Below are positions 18,237-26,984 of a stretch of 64,000 nt of DNA, one piece after another. The notes below the pieces were generated by a model. The model did no database searches. It was not told where the DNA came from and was given only the letters and a program-made list of their open reading frames with translations. Every line of letters begins with the position of its first letter. The stretch's first letter is position 1. Source of the stretch: Chitinophaga silvatica (GTDB lineage Bacteria; Bacteroidota; Bacteroidia; Chitinophagales; Chitinophagaceae); assembly GCF_003419895.1 (NCBI RefSeq), contig NZ_QPMM01000013.1:223632-287631 (forward strand), given 5' to 3'. Both the position numbers and the translations under genes were made by a program.

Positions 18237-19340
18237 ATGGCTTTGCAAGTTGGAATTGTAGGATTGCCGAACGTAGGAAAATCGACTTTATTTAATGCGG
18301 TGAGCAACAGCGCTAAGGCGCAAGCCAGCAACTACCGCTTTTGTACCATAGAACCTAACGTGGGTCAGGTAGACGTACCGGATGAACGCCTGGCTAAACT
18401 GGCGGATCTGGTTAAACCCGATCGTATCGTACCTACAACCATTGAGTTTGTAGACATCGCCGGACTGGTAAAAGGTGCCAGCAAAGGGGAAGGTCTTGGT
18501 AATAAATTCCTCGCTAATATTCGCGAAGTTGACGCTATCGTTCACGTGATCCGTTGCTTCGAAGATGAAAATATCCTCAGGGAAGAAGGAGTCATCAACC
18601 CGGTTAGTGATAAAGAAATCATCGATACCGAATTACAGTTGAAAGACCTGGAAAGTGTTGAACGTAAAGTGGCCCGTACCGAAAAAATGGCTAAAACTGG
18701 TGGTGACGCCAAAGCTAAAGCCGAATTCGAAGTACTGAAAAGATGCCAGGAACACCTCGAAAAAGGTCGTAATATCCGCGAACTTGGCCTCAGCAAAGAG
18801 GAAAGAGTAGCGATAGCAGACCTCTTCCTGCTTACAGAAAAGCCAGTACTCTACGTTGCCAACGTTGATGAAGCTTCCATTCACACCGGAAACAAATTCT
18901 CTGAAGCACTCAGAGAAGGCGTAAAAGCTGAAAATGCGGAAGTAATCATTATGAACAACAGCATCGAAGCTCAGATCTCCGAAATGGAAGATCCGGCCGA
19001 TAAAGAACTGTTCCTCAGTGAATACGGATTAACAGAGCCAGGCCTCAACCGCCTCATCCGCTCTGCCTATAACTTACTGAGCCTCATTACTTATTTTACT
19101 GCCGGTGTTCAGGAAGTTCGCGCATGGACCATCCACAGAGGTTGGAAAGCTCCGCAAGCTGCCAGCGTTATTCATACCGACTTTGAAAAAGGATTCATCA
19201 AGGCTGAAGTTATCGCGTACGACGACTATGTAAAATACGGTTCTGAATCAGGGGCCCGTGATAACGGCCGACTGAGAATTGAAGGAAAAGAATATCTCGT
19301 TGCCGATGGCGATGTGATGCACTTCCGATTTAACGTTTAA
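18237..19340 (+). CDS. ychF: YchF/OLA1-type P-loop ATPase
   Basis: 367 aa from the ATG at 18237 (MALQVGIVGLPNVGKSTLF). The G1 P-loop is GLPNVGKST; switch region TTIEFVDIAGLVKGASKGEG holds the DxxG motif; the usual NKxD is replaced by NVDE, the hallmark that gives this family ATP preference. A central helical domain and the C-terminal TGS domain (about residues 283-366) complete the usual length. YchF associates with ribosomes and is linked to stress and redox regulation. Single gene with its own promoter and a strong terminator at 19364. Confidence 0.95.
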   Translation: MALQVGIVGLPNVGKSTLFNAVSNSAKAQASNYRFCTIEPNVGQVDVPDERLAKLADLVKPDRIVPTTIEFVDIAGLVKGASKGEGLGNKFLANIREVDAIVHVIRCFEDENILREEGVINPVSDKEIIDTELQLKDLESVERKVARTEKMAKTGGDAKAKAEFEVLKRCQEHLEKGRNIRELGLSKEERVAIADLFLLTEKPVLYVANVDEASIHTGNKFSEALREGVKAENAEVIIMNNSIEAQISEMEDPADKELFLSEYGLTEPGLNRLIRSAYNLLSLITYFTAGVQEVRAWTIHRGWKAPQAASVIHTDFEKGFIKAEVIAYDDYVKYGSESGARDNGRLRIEGKEYLVADGDVMHFRFNV

Positions 19341-19363
19341 TCGAATCATTTATAATTTATAGT

Positions 19364-19393
19364 GGGCTGACCAACTGGTCGGCCCTTTTTTTT
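19364..19393 (+). terminator. Rho-independent terminator of ychF
   Basis: GC-rich stem GGGCTGACC / GGTCGGCCC (19364-19372, 19377-19385; one T-G pair) with a 4-nt loop, followed by eight Ts. Confidence 0.87.
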
Positions 19394-19481
19394 CGTATAC
19401 CTGTAATTGTTATAACACCTAAGACTATAGGAAGCTCAAATAATTATATCTGAAATACAACACAATGGTCATTTTCGGCTA

Positions 19482-19511
19482 TTGCCACTCGTCCTGAGAG
19501 TCAGTAATTTG
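19482..19511 (+). promoter_or_regulatory. Promoter of the exported repeat protein
   Basis: TTG at 19482-19484, 20-bp spacer, TAATTTG at 19505-19511: a near match to the Bacteroidota promoter. The predicted transcript begins near 19516, about 35 nt before the ATG at 19551. The same TTG is the first start codon of the longest open frame, which argues against that start. Confidence 0.5.
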
Positions 19512-19550
19512 CACGCTGAAAAAGTTCTTGCCACTTTTTTACGATTAGTT

Positions 19551-22319
19551 ATGAGAATGATCTGCAGTTTACTGCTTTCCCTATCCCTGTCACTGTTTGT
19601 AAATGCACAAGCTCCAAAGGGATTTACCGAGAAATACAGCACCACACTATCAGGAGGTGGTACCGCCTTTAATTATGAACCAGCTATGAATGTCTGGGCG
19701 TATGTAGAAGATCAACCCGGCATTACGGGACAACAGGTTTTCTGGCACGTGAAAACATTTTTCCATCACTACAGCGTGATCAGGTTTGTAAAACACATCA
19801 AACTTACCTGCGGAAATGTAATTACCCGGAATGTAAGGTTATATGATTTAAAAGATGGTCAAACTATCAGTGGCGCCACCTTTTCGGGAGATGGAGATCT
19901 GGTAGACGGAATCTTCAAAGAGGATTGTGCCAATAAAAACCGGATAGCATCCGTATGGATCAGCGATGTGACCTGCGAGTTGGCAGATGATGATTATATG
20001 ATGGTGGATGAGAAAAACCGCCTGGCCAAAATTAAAGCGGATGAAGAGGCCCGTAAGGAGGCTGAACGAAAACGTATAGCCGAAGAACGTGCTGCTAAGG
20101 AAAAAGCCGTAGCTAAAGAAAGAGAGGCTAAAGAAAAGGCTGAAGCTGAGGCTAGAGCCAAAGCGAAGGCCAAGGCAAAGAGCAATGGATCTTCTTCAGG
20201 AGGTAGCAATTATAGTTATACCCCTGTTCCTCTAACTCCTGCCCAACAATATTCTGCATGGTTGAATCAATACAGTGAAAACCTGAGACAACAGCAAGTA
20301 GAAGCCAATACTCAGTATCAGAAGGCTCAGGATATAGCAACACAATCTTTTGCAAACGGTGTAAGTACCAAGCAAGGCTTACAAAATTTCCAGTCAAACA
20401 TGAGTGATCTGGCACTTAGCCAGGATATGAGTACATCGGCAGGCCGTACACGTGCCACTGCCTATGCTGCCGAAAGCGTTGCTGCCGGAATTGCAAGCAT
20501 TTTTATCAAGGAACACGATTATGAGGCAGAAGCCGAACAGCGGGCAGAAAACAGGAAACGTGAAAGAGAGGCTGAAGCGGATGCAGAGATCCGTAGACAA
20601 AAAATATACGATGAAATTACACCATTTATTGATGCCGATTTGATCTGGCTTTTCGTAAATATAGATTCACCGGCCGATAAGATCTTCCAGTATAATACTC
20701 TAAATACAAGGTATTTACGTGTAGTGGAAATAAAAAGAGCTAAGTACTGGGAAAATGAGAAGTTCTCCGCCGCCTATGGTAATAAAGCGTCAATTGATTT
20801 TAGTACGGGAATGACCACAAAACTATGGGGTAAAATTAGCCCCTTACAGCCTGAATTATCTTCTGCCTTTTCTGAATTAATAAGGAACGACTTTTATTAT
20901 GGAACAGGTAAATGGGAGCGGAAAATAAGAAAGCATACACTTAAAGGGAAGTATGGAGATTTTAAGAAATATGCAGCTAAAGGAATTGGTTCAATGCTTT
21001 TTACAGATAAAAAATTACATATAACTAAAGATAGCGCCATTGCGATTGAATTTTTACAAAAAGCACTTGATCCTAAAGCTACAAGCAGAGAGGAGAATGG
21101 TAAAGTTTATATTCAGGATGCAATCGGTGAGTTTTATTACGATTTAGCAGTTAGAAATAATGATCCTAAATTGATGTTAAAGGCTTTCGATTGTTTCACT
21201 GAATGTCTGAAGTATGCAGTTTTAAATGAATGGAAATATCCGGGCCTCTTTCAGAAATTATATCATAACCAGTTACTAGCTGCTTACCGTTTGGTGATGG
21301 ATGAAAGAACTGAAAACCCCGAAAAATACCTCTCTTTCGTTAGCAGTCAGTTCAATCGCCATTATGGTCGTGAATTAGGTTTTGCTTCCGCTAAGTTCGA
21401 TGCTCAGGCAAACCAGTTTTATAAAGATGGAAATTATGAGGCTGTGTTTAAGTTGCATAAAATATTTAATGATACAACTTACCATGCCTACGATTTTGTG
21501 AGGGTAAACAGTTGGGGAAGAATTGGTAGTTGTTATGCCAATGGCTATGGGGTTGATAAGGATACTGTAGAAGCAATGAAATGTTACAACCTGCTAAGAG
21601 GGTCCAGATCCTGGTCATCCATTCAGGATTCAATTCTGAAACTGCGAGATCCTGCTGCCTTTGCAGACAAATTTGCCTTGAATCATATTTTCTACAAAGA
21701 GATTCCTGTTACTGTTTCAAAAGTACTGGAGGATGTCAAGAATTCCGACAAAATAAGTACGATATTATTAGGGAGTACAGATGGTAACTATCTGATTCGT
21801 TCTGAAAAAGGAGCTGTCTTTGGAAAAAATATTGCTGATACTTTATATGGGGCAATCCGTAGGGCAATGAATTCTGGTGAAAAGATTAAACAGATATATT
21901 TATCCCCGGATCTAAGGGCATGGAGTGTGATATATGGTAAGAACTATTATAATACTCAAGGAATGCCTCAGGGTTTGCTCAATGCGATGACGAAGTATTA
22001 TAATAACGGCTCGGATATTTCTCATTTGGCTGTCGGACCTGGTGAAGGATGGGTTGTAGTTGAAGGCAGTTGTGGTTATACATTTGATAATATTCCGGAT
22101 GCCCTGGCAAAAGGTCTGAAGCAGGTAAATACTGCAGCAGGAACCATCAATCTAATTGTATTTCATCCGCAAAATGGCTGGTTAATGGTGTATAACGACA
22201 ACGAATATATATATGAAAATATTCCTCAGCCGTTATTACAAAAACTGGAAGAGTATAAACAAAAGAAAAGGCCTGTACATAACGTCTGCTTTTCGGAAAA
22301 TGGTTTTGTAATAAACTAA
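19551..22319 (+). CDS. Exported protein with Sel1-like region and novel C-terminal 43-residue repeats
   Basis: 922 aa. ATG at 19551 gives a clean signal peptide (MRMICSLLLSLSLSLFVNAQ). A compact N-terminal domain (to about residue 160) is followed by a Lys/Glu/Ala-rich coiled region (about 165-210), a helical central part with several TPR-like stretches, and a Sel1-like motif (ANGYGVDKDTVEAMKCYNLL). The last about 187 residues are four repeats of 43-44 residues plus a short fifth, each with beta-strands around a P..GW pattern and then NIP..L...L, a likely helix. I do not recognise this repeat. Gene is monocistronic, ending at a hairpin terminator. Function unknown; periplasmic or surface location is inferred from the signal peptide. 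Confidence 0.75.
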   Translation: MRMICSLLLSLSLSLFVNAQAPKGFTEKYSTTLSGGGTAFNYEPAMNVWAYVEDQPGITGQQVFWHVKTFFHHYSVIRFVKHIKLTCGNVITRNVRLYDLKDGQTISGATFSGDGDLVDGIFKEDCANKNRIASVWISDVTCELADDDYMMVDEKNRLAKIKADEEARKEAERKRIAEERAAKEKAVAKEREAKEKAEAEARAKAKAKAKSNGSSSGGSNYSYTPVPLTPAQQYSAWLNQYSENLRQQQVEANTQYQKAQDIATQSFANGVSTKQGLQNFQSNMSDLALSQDMSTSAGRTRATAYAAESVAAGIASIFIKEHDYEAEAEQRAENRKREREAEADAEIRRQKIYDEITPFIDADLIWLFVNIDSPADKIFQYNTLNTRYLRVVEIKRAKYWENEKFSAAYGNKASIDFSTGMTTKLWGKISPLQPELSSAFSELIRNDFYYGTGKWERKIRKHTLKGKYGDFKKYAAKGIGSMLFTDKKLHITKDSAIAIEFLQKALDPKATSREENGKVYIQDAIGEFYYDLAVRNNDPKLMLKAFDCFTECLKYAVLNEWKYPGLFQKLYHNQLLAAYRLVMDERTENPEKYLSFVSSQFNRHYGRELGFASAKFDAQANQFYKDGNYEAVFKLHKIFNDTTYHAYDFVRVNSWGRIGSCYANGYGVDKDTVEAMKCYNLLRGSRSWSSIQDSILKLRDPAAFADKFALNHIFYKEIPVTVSKVLEDVKNSDKISTILLGSTDGNYLIRSEKGAVFGKNIADTLYGAIRRAMNSGEKIKQIYLSPDLRAWSVIYGKNYYNTQGMPQGLLNAMTKYYNNGSDISHLAVGPGEGWVVVEGSCGYTFDNIPDALAKGLKQVNTAAGTINLIVFHPQNGWLMVYNDNEYIYENIPQPLLQKLEEYKQKKRPVHNVCFSENGFVIN

Positions 22320-22332
22320 AAGTATTAAATAG

Positions 22333-22370
22333 AAAAATGGCTGACCAAATTTTTTAGTCAGCCATTTTTT
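22333..22370. terminator. Bidirectional terminator between convergent genes
   Basis: Perfect 13-bp stem AAAAATGGCTGAC / GTCAGCCATTTTT (22333-22345, 22357-22369) with an 11-nt loop. The A and T tracts make it usable from both sides, for the exported repeat protein and the TonB receptor. Confidence 0.88.
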
Positions 22371-22387
22371 AATAACAAGTGATTAAA

Positions 22388-25279
22388 TTATAAGTTATAC
22401 CCCAGAGAAATATACCATTGAGAGCCAATGGTAGGGTTACCCCAGGATTGTATTACTTTCTTATTCAGAATATTCACCCCACCAAGTTTAATAGTAGTTT
22501 TAGCCTTAGGAAGGTATTTGCTGATCATGGCATCCAATGTTCCGAATGCTGGAATCTCACTCAAACCGGTAGCATTTACTTTTGGTCCGACAAAGGAAGA
22601 TTGCCAGATAAATGATTGCTGCCATTTCCATAACAGATTGAATGCATAGTTGGAGTTGGCAATATTACGGTTGCCGAAATTAAGACCATAACGAACCTTA
22701 GGTGTATTGTACATTACAAGGAATGATCCTAATTCACTGGCATTATTTAACTCATTATAAGAGATATTTCCACCGGCAGTAAAGTTAGATGGCAAGCTGT
22801 AATCAAGCCCCAAAGCCCAACCCCAGGACTTAACAGTTTCTGTTGCACTAACAGGTACTGAGAAGATATCCGGGTTATTAGGGTCACTGGTAGGTTTTAC
22901 CAATATTTGGGCACCATTCATGTTTTTAAAATCATTTTTATAGATATAGGCATCAATCAGCAATCGTTTTGCTACTAGTGCCTTATAACCGATTTCATAA
23001 GCCTGAATTCTTTCCGGCTTAAATTCATGGAAGGTATATTGTGTTGGATGGCCTGCCTGTACAGATTGTAAAGTAAATAATGGACCTGTTGTGAGCCCAT
23101 AACGTTCAATCAGGAACGGTAATCCACCAATTAAGTGAGCCTGCGGGGTAACCAGATCTATATACTGATCCTGGTTATTTGGGATTCTGAAGCCGGTTTG
23201 ATAGGAAACCCGAATGTTTTGAGTACTAAGGAAGGTATAAACAGCAGAGAGTCGTGGACTAAACTGACCTTTAAAGTTCATATTCTTATCATACCTGATA
23301 GAACCTGTGAGTTTTAAATGGTCGTTTATCAGTTTTTTCATTGCTTGTAAATAAGCACCATACTCATTAATTCTAAATTCCTTGCCATTATCATCCAGCG
23401 CGAATAATGTCTTTTCAGAATTTAATGCATATCTGCGATAGTTACCTCCAATCAGAATTTCCGCAAAGTGGATCTGTTTATGGAAGTTGTACATAAATTC
23501 TGCCTGATATAAGTTGGTCTTATCTGTGAACTTGGCACCAACTCCTGATGCATCTCCGGGAATTGCCTTATTTTTTACTTTGTCTGCTGCCGCATTGAAG
23601 GCATCGGTTCCGGGAAGTAGCCGGCCCTGGTCTGCAACAGTTCTTGCTGCTGTATTGTAAGCGGCTCTATTGCCATCTACAGCTGCTTTAGCTGCAGCCA
23701 AAGCCTCTGCTGGGGATTTGCCTCCTAGTAATGCAGCACCGTATGCAGTACCGAAATCTGTAAGGGCTGCACCTGCATAAGTGCCAAAGTATTCCGGATA
23801 CCATTGGGTTTTACTAGGCTTCCAGGCTTCATTGATACCCGCAGCTAAGGTTCCGCCGGCATAGCTGTCGCCCGATCTTTCCTGGGTTGTATATACGCGA
23901 ACATAGAAATCAGGGCTTTTAATTTCTGCTTTATACTGGCCCATATTAAAATTCTTCAGAGAGTACCTGTCTGCTCCGGTGTATACTGTAGTTCCGGCAC
24001 CATAACTTCCCTGGATCAACGCTTCCAGGTTTTCCTTAATTTTATAGTGTAAGGCGCCATTAAGTTTTAAGTTCCTGGTATTGTAATCTACCACATCAGA
24101 TTCTTTGTAGCCCGTTCTTGTAATATCGCTGTGGGCAGCATCTGGCATTGCATTGTTGAATATATCCAGTGGACTGATAGTATTTAACAGCTTTGCAGAA
24201 AGTCCGGCCAATTGCAGATTCAGTTTGCTACCTGGAGTAACGGCTTCTTTTAGCAGGTTATTATACATATTTCCGCTGTTTTCATCGCCATATATATTTA
24301 CTCCGTTATAGCCTTCATTATTGGCTCTGGTTCCGTTGGCCAGGTTGTGACCATTAGCCAGGCTCTGATCGCGATCGTCATACGCCTGCCAATCTTTGGC
24401 TTGCAGGTAACCAATATTTAGTTTAAATGCCCACTTGTTGTTGAAAGCTTTGGCATAACGTACGGATACATCATAAAAGCCTGTTGTAGCATTGGTTCGG
24501 CCGTTATCATTAAGGAATCCTGATTTTACCTGAGCACTTAAACCCTGGTATTGGAAAGGGTTTTTACTGTTCATCAGTACAATTCCATTGAGTGCATTGG
24601 GACCATATAATGCAGATGCGGCTCCAGGAAGTAATTCCACATTGTCGAGATCCAATTCAGGAATACCCACCATATTTCCTACAGAGAAATTAAGCCCAGG
24701 GGCCTGGTTGTCCATTCCATCATTGAGTTGCAGTACTCTGGTGTTACCATTACTGTTAAATCCGCGGGTGTTTACAGATTTAAAAGTGAGACTTTGAGCG
24801 CTCATTTCTACGCCTTTCAGGTTGCCGAGTGCATCATAGAAAGAAGGAGCGGGAGATGCTTTTAGGGCTCTGGTATCTAACTTTTCGATAGAAACCGGAG
24901 ATTGAAGAATACTTTCCTGCACGCGGCTGGCGGCTACTACAACTTCCTGACCTAATACTTCAGTAGCTGTTAATTCGATCCGCAGATCCGCTGTTGCAGT
25001 GTTTAATGTCTTCTCTTCTGTTTTGTAACCTACATAGGAAAATACCAGTGTTAGCGGGAAGTTTTGGGTCGTTTTTAAATGGAAGCTTCCATTGCTGGTG
25101 GAAACCGTTCCGCTTTTACTTCCTTTTAGAACAACTGTTACGCCAGGCATGGCATTTCCAGAGCTTTTGTCTCGTACCGTTCCGGAGAGGGTAACATCGG
25201 TTTGTGCTAAAGTTATCTTGCATAGGCATAATAAAAGCAACACAACCCCTAAACCTCCTTTAAAGAGCTTATTTTTCAT
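22388..25279 (-). CDS. TonB-dependent outer-membrane receptor
   Basis: 963 aa. Signal peptide (hydrophobic core LGVVLLLLCLC, end near TLAQ), a carboxypeptidase-regulatory-like beta-sandwich (about residues 27-115; VTLSGTVRDKSSG to ELTATEV), a plug domain (about 120-245; LPGAASALYGPNALNGIVLM), then a 22-strand barrel ending in an aromatic/Leu residue (WYISLGYNL). No SusD-like partner is next to it, so it is not a classic SusC pair. An Ala-rich insertion of about 80 residues (around 515-590) lies within the barrel. It is 99 bp downstream of metX on the same strand, and a palindrome at 25307 may control it. Ligand unknown. Confidence 0.9.
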   Translation of the reverse strand: MKNKLFKGGLGVVLLLLCLCKITLAQTDVTLSGTVRDKSSGNAMPGVTVVLKGSKSGTVSTSNGSFHLKTTQNFPLTLVFSYVGYKTEEKTLNTATADLRIELTATEVLGQEVVVAASRVQESILQSPVSIEKLDTRALKASPAPSFYDALGNLKGVEMSAQSLTFKSVNTRGFNSNGNTRVLQLNDGMDNQAPGLNFSVGNMVGIPELDLDNVELLPGAASALYGPNALNGIVLMNSKNPFQYQGLSAQVKSGFLNDNGRTNATTGFYDVSVRYAKAFNNKWAFKLNIGYLQAKDWQAYDDRDQSLANGHNLANGTRANNEGYNGVNIYGDENSGNMYNNLLKEAVTPGSKLNLQLAGLSAKLLNTISPLDIFNNAMPDAAHSDITRTGYKESDVVDYNTRNLKLNGALHYKIKENLEALIQGSYGAGTTVYTGADRYSLKNFNMGQYKAEIKSPDFYVRVYTTQERSGDSYAGGTLAAGINEAWKPSKTQWYPEYFGTYAGAALTDFGTAYGAALLGGKSPAEALAAAKAAVDGNRAAYNTAARTVADQGRLLPGTDAFNAAADKVKNKAIPGDASGVGAKFTDKTNLYQAEFMYNFHKQIHFAEILIGGNYRRYALNSEKTLFALDDNGKEFRINEYGAYLQAMKKLINDHLKLTGSIRYDKNMNFKGQFSPRLSAVYTFLSTQNIRVSYQTGFRIPNNQDQYIDLVTPQAHLIGGLPFLIERYGLTTGPLFTLQSVQAGHPTQYTFHEFKPERIQAYEIGYKALVAKRLLIDAYIYKNDFKNMNGAQILVKPTSDPNNPDIFSVPVSATETVKSWGWALGLDYSLPSNFTAGGNISYNELNNASELGSFLVMYNTPKVRYGLNFGNRNIANSNYAFNLLWKWQQSFIWQSSFVGPKVNATGLSEIPAFGTLDAMISKYLPKAKTTIKLGGVNILNKKVIQSWGNPTIGSQWYISLGYNL

Positions 25280-25306
25280 ACAGTGTGGAATTTGGGTTTA
25301 GATTTC

Positions 25307-25326
25307 GGTTATAATTAAATATAACC
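25307..25326. promoter_or_regulatory. Palindrome upstream of the TonB receptor
   Basis: Inverted repeat GGTTATA-N6-TATAACC, 28 bp before the receptor start codon. On the minus strand it covers TATATTTA, a near match to a -7 box, so a repressor bound here would block the promoter. Function inferred from position only. Confidence 0.45.
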
Positions 25327-25378
25327 AGAATTTTTGATACCTGATCTCACTGGAAAAAAAACTCTTTAAAGAATAATA

Positions 25379-26404
25379 TTAAATATCCCAGGTCTTTAAA
25401 ATATGCCCGATTTTCTCAAACTCAATTAGGAAACCATCATGACCATATGACGAATCTATTTCGTGATACGTGGCATTAGGCATGAATGTGGCCATGAATT
25501 GCTGTTCTTCGGGAGGACAAAGGATATCACTGCTGATACCTATCAAAAGGGCTGGTTGTTGGATATGGGAAAGGGTAGTGGTGATTTTCTCATGTCTACC
25601 CCTGGCAATATTATGGCTATCCATGGCTTTGGAAAGCAGCCAATAGGATTGTGCATTGAAACGCTTAACCAACTTATCGCCCTGGTAATTTATATAGGAA
25701 GATGCTTTGAAATCGTCTGTTTTTTCTTTGTCTTTATCGGTTTGGGCCTGAACAAAGGTCTGATAATTACGGTAAGTAAGCATACCTATCGCTCTCGCTG
25801 CCTTAAGGCCTTTAGCACCTGCATCGGGTCTTGAAAGCTGCCAGGTTTCATCAGCTTCAATGGCTAATCGCTGTGCGGTATGTATGGCAATGCCCCATGC
25901 ACTTTCGGCAGCGCCGGTACAAAGAAGGAATAAACGATCTATCAACGCAGGTGCAATTAGCGACCATTCCAATACCTGATAGCCTCCCATAGAGCCGCCA
26001 ATGAGCAGGTGAATGCGTGGTATCTCCAGGTGTTTACGCAGTAATTCGTGGGCCTGTACAATATCTCGGATGGTAATAGCAGGAAAACTTCTGTACCATG
26101 GCTCTCCGGTTTCCGGGTTAATAGTTTGTGGCCCGCTGGTTCCATAACATGATCCAAGGATATTAGCACAGACAATAAAATGCCGGGCAGGATCAATTAC
26201 CTTACCATGACCAATTAAGCCCTGCCACCAGTCAGCTACATCGCTGTTGGCGGTAAGAGCATGACAAACCCAAACCACGTTACTGCCATCTGCATTCATT
26301 GTACCATACGTGTGGTATGCAATCTGTAATGTTGGTAATACCTCCCCGGATTCTAACCGGAAGGTAGCTTGACTATTATAAACCTTTGCCGACAATGCTA
26401 TCAA
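25379..26404 (-). CDS. metX: Homoserine O-acetyltransferase family enzyme
   Basis: 341-aa alpha/beta-hydrolase of the MetX family: GEVLPTLQIAYHTYG at the N-terminus, nucleophile Ser138 in GGSMGGYQVLEW, acidic residue in ISSDILCPPEEQ, and His in SSYGHDGFLIE. It makes O-acetylhomoserine for direct sulfhydrylation and faces the metZ-like gene, so the pair forms a methionine pathway. The start codon must be TTG: an in-frame TAA directly precedes TTG 26404, and the first internal ATG would remove strand 1. A perfect -7 box lies only 11 bp upstream, so the transcript is almost leaderless. No SAM riboswitch fits in this space. Confidence 0.9.
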   Translation of the reverse strand: MIALSAKVYNSQATFRLESGEVLPTLQIAYHTYGTMNADGSNVVWVCHALTANSDVADWWQGLIGHGKVIDPARHFIVCANILGSCYGTSGPQTINPETGEPWYRSFPAITIRDIVQAHELLRKHLEIPRIHLLIGGSMGGYQVLEWSLIAPALIDRLFLLCTGAAESAWGIAIHTAQRLAIEADETWQLSRPDAGAKGLKAARAIGMLTYRNYQTFVQAQTDKDKEKTDDFKASSYINYQGDKLVKRFNAQSYWLLSKAMDSHNIARGRHEKITTTLSHIQQPALLIGISSDILCPPEEQQFMATFMPNATYHEIDSSYGHDGFLIEFEKIGHILKTWDI

Positions 26405-26414
26405 TTAATTTGCG

Positions 26415-26422
26415 CAAAACTA
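26415..26422 (-). promoter_or_regulatory. -7 box (TAGTTTTG) for metX
   Basis: Perfect TAnnTTTG match on the minus strand. The predicted transcript start is about 4 to 7 nt before the TTG start codon of metX. Confidence 0.6.
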
Positions 26423-26516
26423 CAATATCAGAATTAAAAATCATGATCAACTCTTATGAAATATTGATTTATATGCATACGTGACCCTTTAATTAGTAAT
26501 TCGCATTCTTTTAAAT

Positions 26517-26524
26517 TATCTTTG
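26517..26524 (+). promoter_or_regulatory. -7 box (TATCTTTG) for osmC-metZ
   Basis: Perfect TAnnTTTG match on the plus strand, 19 bp before the ATG at 26544. The -33 element is weak. Confidence 0.65.
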
Positions 26525-26543
26525 TTTCAGAAACTTTAAAATC

Positions 26544-26963
26544 ATGAAGATAGCATTACAAAGAGTAGACGACGGATTTAATATGGAGGCAGTAGATGAA
26601 GGCGGCCACAAAGTATTGATGGACTCATCTCTGGAAAATGGCGGCAAGAATAATGGCGTGAGACCTATGCAAATGGTGATCATGGGACTTGGTGGTTGTT
26701 CCGCTATTGATGTATTAATGATCCTTAAAAAACAAAGACAGGAAGTAACTGATTTCCGTATAGAAATCGATGCCGAAAGAGAAAAAGGTAAAGAGCCTTC
26801 TCTCTGGGAAACAGCACATATTATTTTCCATATCTCCGGTAAAGTTGATGCTGATAAAGCTGCCCGCGCCGTAGAACTCTCCATGAACAAATATTGTTCT
26901 GTTGCAGAAACCCTTCGTCAGTCTAATACTAAGCTGACCTGGGAAGTGAAAATGCATGCCTAA
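26544..26963 (+). CDS. OsmC-family protein
   Basis: 139 aa, the usual size for OsmC/Ohr-fold proteins. GLGGCSAIDVLMILKKQR carries the family Cys (about residue 53), and a second Cys lies in MNKYCSVAETLR, the pair used for hydroperoxide reduction in OsmC/Ohr enzymes. It is 21 bp upstream of the metZ-like gene, an arrangement that links thiol chemistry to sulfur-amino-acid synthesis. Whether it reduces peroxides or handles sulfur compounds cannot be told. Confidence 0.87.
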   Translation: MKIALQRVDDGFNMEAVDEGGHKVLMDSSLENGGKNNGVRPMQMVIMGLGGCSAIDVLMILKKQRQEVTDFRIEIDAEREKGKEPSLWETAHIIFHISGKVDADKAARAVELSMNKYCSVAETLRQSNTKLTWEVKMHA

Positions 26964-26984
26964 TAGCTTTAACTACCATATTCG

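Noticed and set aside
19482..19550. 23-residue N-terminal extension of the exported repeat protein
   Set aside because: The TTG coincides with the likely -33 element and the extension would bury the signal peptide.
22388..25279. SusC-like glycan importer
   Set aside because: No SusD-like lipoprotein gene is next to it, so it is called only a TonB-dependent receptor.
26405..26543. SAM riboswitch upstream of metX or osmC-metZ
   Set aside because: -7 boxes lie within about 20 bp of both start codons, leaving no room for an aptamer.
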